From Chitinophagaceae bacterium (GTDB taxonomy: Bacteria; Bacteroidota; Bacteroidia; Chitinophagales; Chitinophagaceae): a stretch of DNA of 7,918 nucleotides. A model generated the notes under the pieces. That model was given only the letters and a program-made list of their open reading frames with translations, searched no databases and was not told the DNA's origin. Shown here piece after piece: positions 5,636-7,918 of this stretch. The stretch's first letter is position 1; the number at the start of each line of letters is the position of its first letter. Made by a program: the position numbers and the translations under genes. The stretch lies in NCBI GenBank assembly GCA_947461495.1, contig CANHLV010000069.1, positions 1-7,918 of the forward strand, in the 5' to 3' direction.

Positions 5636-7264
5636 ATGATTAGTGCAAATAATATCACCCTAGCCTATGGTAAAAGGGTGCTTTTCGACGAAGTAAATAT
5701 CAACTTTACAAAGGGGAATTGTTATGGTATCATTGGTGCCAATGGTGCCGGTAAATCAACATTCCTCAAAATTATCAGTGGTGAGATTGAACCCAATAAA
5801 GGTACAATTGATATTACGCCAGGTGAGCGTATGGCAGTGTTAAACCAGAACCAATTTGCTTTTGATGATCATACTGTAATCAATACGGTATTGATGGGGC
5901 ATAAGAAACTCTGGAAAGTGATGCACGAGCGCGATGCCATATATGCTAAAGAAGATTTCAGTGAAGCTGATGGCATGAAAGCCGGTGAGCTTGAAAATGA
6001 ATTTGGTGAAATGGGCGGTTATACTGCAGAAAGCGATGCGGCAACATTATTGAGCGAACTCGGCGTGGATGATGCCGTTCACCAACAATTGATGAAAGAT
6101 ATCAGTGCCAATTTAAAAGTAAGGGTGTTGCTAGCTCAGGCCTTGTTTGGCAATCCGGATATCTTGCTTTTGGATGAGCCTACCAATAACCTTGATGTTG
6201 AAACCATTGCCTGGCTTGAAAACTTCTTAGCAGATTACGAAAATATCGTTTTGGTGGTAAGTCACGATCGTCACTTTTTGGATTCTGTTTGTACGCATGT
6301 GGCGGATGTGGATAGAAGCAAGATTAAAGTTTACACAGGTAACTATTCTTTCTGGTACGAAAGTTCTCAATTGGCTGCTCGTCAAATGAGTGATAAAAAT
6401 AAAAAGATGGAAGACAAGCGTAAAGATTTGTTGGATTTCATCGCCCGATTCAGTGCCAATGCTTCTAAAAGCAAGCAAGCTACCAGTCGTAAAAAAGCCT
6501 TGGAAAAATTGGTTATTGAAGAAATTCAGCCTTCCAACAGGAAATATCCTGGTATTATTTTCAAACAGGAGCGTGAAGTGGGTAATGAGATTTTGAAAGT
6601 GGAAAACCTCTCTAAATCTATTGATGGTAAAAAGCTGTTCAGCAAACTTAATTTCGATATTCAAAAAAATCAGAAAGTGGCATTCCTGAGTAAGGATCCA
6701 ATGGCACTGACCGCTTTTTTTGAAATCATTAATGGTAAAATGCAGCAGGATGGTGGAACTTACGAATGGGGAACCACAATCACTCAAGCCTATTTGCCCA
6801 ATGACAATAAAGAATATTTTGAAGGCAGTACAGATAATTTAATGGATTGGTTGCGTCAGTTTGTACCACCTACCGTAAAAGATGTTGATGAGGATTTCTT
6901 GCGTGGGTTTTTAGGGAAAATGTTATTCAGCGGAGATGAGATTTTGAAGAAAACTTCTGTTTTGAGTGGAGGTGAAAAAGTTCGTTGCATGCTCAGTAAA
7001 ATGATGTTGCAAAATCCAAATGTGCTTACACTGGATGAGCCCACCAACCATCTTGATTTGGAAAGTATCATCGCTTTCAATGATAGCATGATTTCGTTTC
7101 CGGGTATTGTTTTTTTTACAACTCATGATCACCAGTTCATGCAAACAACCGCCAATCGTATCATTGAAATCACACCCAATGGGATGATTGATAAGTTGAT
7201 GACATACGATGAATATTTGCAAGACGAAAGAGTGAAGCAACAAAAAGAAGAATTATATAAATAA
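5636..7264 (+). CDS. ybiT: YbiT-type ABC-F ATPase (ribosome-associated), degenerate second Walker A
   Basis: A soluble protein of 542 residues with two ABC ATPase domains and no membrane segments. It belongs to the ABC-F family, which acts on translating ribosomes at the E site. Domain 1 has Walker A GANGAGKST (34-42), Walker B ILLLDEPTNNLD (176-187) and switch His210. The linker (about 238-305) contains RFSANASKSKQATSR (271-285), the hallmark of YbiT-like members. Domain 2 has signature LSGGEK (443-448), Walker B LTLDEPTNHLD (464-474) and switch His497. Two elements are degenerate: the domain 1 signature reads DISANLKVR (155-163), and the domain 2 Walker A region reads FLSKDPMALTAFF (350-362), with no Gly-rich loop or Lys-Ser/Thr. 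Both contribute to the same composite ATP site. The frame opens at 5546, but homology (MISANNITLAYG) and the promoter element favour 5636. Substrate specificity is unknown; an antibiotic-resistance role is not suggested by the subfamily. Confidence 0.92.
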   Translation: MISANNITLAYGKRVLFDEVNINFTKGNCYGIIGANGAGKSTFLKIISGEIEPNKGTIDITPGERMAVLNQNQFAFDDHTVINTVLMGHKKLWKVMHERDAIYAKEDFSEADGMKAGELENEFGEMGGYTAESDAATLLSELGVDDAVHQQLMKDISANLKVRVLLAQALFGNPDILLLDEPTNNLDVETIAWLENFLADYENIVLVVSHDRHFLDSVCTHVADVDRSKIKVYTGNYSFWYESSQLAARQMSDKNKKMEDKRKDLLDFIARFSANASKSKQATSRKKALEKLVIEEIQPSNRKYPGIIFKQEREVGNEILKVENLSKSIDGKKLFSKLNFDIQKNQKVAFLSKDPMALTAFFEIINGKMQQDGGTYEWGTTITQAYLPNDNKEYFEGSTDNLMDWLRQFVPPTVKDVDEDFLRGFLGKMLFSGDEILKKTSVLSGGEKVRCMLSKMMLQNPNVLTLDEPTNHLDLESIIAFNDSMISFPGIVFFTTHDHQFMQTTANRIIEITPNGMIDKLMTYDEYLQDERVKQQKEELYK

Positions 7265-7327
7265 AATGGTTTTCTTAAACAAAGGTTAATCTGTTTGACA
7301 ACGAATGTTAATTTGCTTTCAATCGCT

Positions 7328-7335
7328 TTATTTTG
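7328..7335 (+). promoter_or_regulatory. Possible -7 element for the secreted barrel gene
   Basis: TTATTTTG differs from TAnnTTTG at one position and lies 39 bp before the ATG at 7375. No TTG stands at the expected -33 distance. This is the best candidate in the 110-bp gap after the ABC-F gene, but it could be chance in AT-rich DNA. No terminator hairpin with a T run is seen in that gap, so read-through from the ABC-F gene is also possible. Confidence 0.25.
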
Positions 7336-7374
7336 CGACACAAAAATTATTTACCAACTGAAAAATTAATTCCG

Positions 7375-7848
7375 ATGAAAAAGTCCCTTATTGTACTTAC
7401 ATTTTCAATGTTTTTAGTAGCAACTAATACATTTGCGCAGCACCGCAAACCAAGTGAATACACAACTGCGATTGGTGTTAGGTTTTATCCAGGTGCTATT
7501 ACTTTTAAACAAAACTTCATTCATGGAAATAAAATAGAAGCAATTGCGTATTTCTGGAATGGCAAAGGAACTCGCTTAACCGGACTTTACGAACATTATT
7601 ATGATATTGAAGGTTTGGATGGTTTACAATGGTACGTTGGAACCGGTATACATGTGACAATGTATAATGATAAAAATTATTCGGGAAATAGTTATTTTGG
7701 AGTAGATGGCGTATTGGGATTAGACTATAAAATCAAAAACACGCCTTTGAATCTCTCTTTAGACTGGCAGCCGTCATTTGATTTTGGAGGAAATTCCGGA
7801 TTTAATGGTGGTTTTGGCGGACTGGGTGTGAGATATGTTTTAAAATAG
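7375..7848 (+). CDS. Small secreted protein, probable outer-membrane beta-barrel
   Basis: A protein of 157 residues. Residues 1-21 form a clear Sec signal peptide: MKK, hydrophobic core SLIVLTFSMFLVA, and TNTFA|Q, with the Ala-Gln cleavage common in Bacteroidota. The mature part is rich in aromatic and glycine residues and alternates in short amphipathic strands with turns: TTAIGVRFYPGAITFKQNF, KIEAIAYFWNGKGTRLTGLYEHY, LQWYVGTGIHVTMY, YFGVDGVLGLDYKI, LNLSLDWQPSFDF. It ends in FGGLGVRYVLK, a final strand like those used for barrel insertion. About eight strands could fit, as in small OmpA/OmpW-size barrels, but no named family is recognised. The start at 7375 is chosen because the signal peptide begins there; upstream in-frame codons (a TTG at 7333) only add a charged stretch that would spoil it. 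The role is unknown. Confidence 0.75.
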   Translation: MKKSLIVLTFSMFLVATNTFAQHRKPSEYTTAIGVRFYPGAITFKQNFIHGNKIEAIAYFWNGKGTRLTGLYEHYYDIEGLDGLQWYVGTGIHVTMYNDKNYSGNSYFGVDGVLGLDYKIKNTPLNLSLDWQPSFDFGGNSGFNGGFGGLGVRYVLK

Positions 7849-7871
7849 GAAATATTTGATTTTTTTAGCTG

Positions 7872-7918
7872 ATGAAACAAGCCATTTCACGTTTTATTGA
7901 TATGTTTTATCCTTTGTT
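7872..7918 (+). CDS. Probable GtrA-family membrane protein, N-terminus only, cut by right edge
   Basis: An ATG 23 bp after the barrel gene's stop opens a frame to the window end: MKQAISRFIDMFYPL, 15 residues. The 'xxFIDxFYPx' opening resembles the N-terminus of GtrA-like polytopic membrane proteins of Bacteroidota, in which it precedes a FRRFMPLQTFRYA-type stretch and four membrane helices. GtrA-like proteins are linked to transfer of lipid-linked sugars across the inner membrane. With only 15 residues this is a pattern-based guess; the open frame itself is certain, the family is not. Confidence 0.4.
   Translation, partial: MKQAISRFIDMFYPL

Noticed and set aside
6227..6787. Minus-strand open frame of 186 codons opposite the ABC-F gene
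   Set aside because: It is a shadow of the ABC-F coding strand, with no recognisable domain and no promoter.

Overview
The window most likely comes from the chromosome of an AT-rich Bacteroidota bacterium, probably of the Chitinophagia/Sphingobacteriia side. Supporting signs are: TAnnTTTG-type -7 promoter elements just upstream of two genes, no Shine-Dalgarno sequences at the starts, signal peptides with a Gln right after the predicted cleavage site, and protein variants that resemble Bacteroidota homologues. Lineage below phylum is an inference from general familiarity, not from a search.

Layout from left to right. Positions 1-422 (minus) hold the N-terminal 140 residues of a secreted CocE/NonD (S15-type) hydrolase that runs off the left edge. 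A short divergent spacer (423-508) separates it from a small NTF2/SnoaL-like protein (509-973, plus). This gene converges, with only 7 bp between stop codons, on a minus-strand glycolytic pair: phosphofructokinase pfkA (2527-3510) followed by pyruvate kinase pyk (981-2471). The pair has a good -7 promoter element upstream of pfkA and a candidate intrinsic terminator beyond pyk, inside the convergent NTF2-like gene. Upstream on the same strand is arginyl-tRNA synthetase argS (3628-5400). A 235-bp divergent region (5401-5635) follows. It carries tandem AATTTGATAATTTG-type repeats and a 36-bp inverted repeat with an 89-bp spacer. Then come a YbiT-type ABC-F ATPase (5636-7264, plus), a small secreted protein that looks like an outer-membrane beta-barrel (7375-7848, plus), and the first 15 codons of a probable GtrA-family membrane protein (7872-7918, plus) cut by the right edge.

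Functionally this is mainly a housekeeping region. PfkA and Pyk catalyse the two committed ATP-linked steps of glycolysis and are probably co-transcribed. ArgS and the ABC-F protein both serve translation and are divergently transcribed from one repeat-bearing region. I found no defence system, mobile-element gene, CRISPR array or RNA gene. The points most worth a second look are the ABC-F protein, in which both halves of one composite ATP site look degenerate; the pyruvate kinase, which carries the residue set of potassium-independent enzymes; and the repeat/inverted-repeat structure between argS and the ABC-F gene, which also creates false N-terminal extensions of both reading frames. All gaps between genes are shorter than 300 bp.
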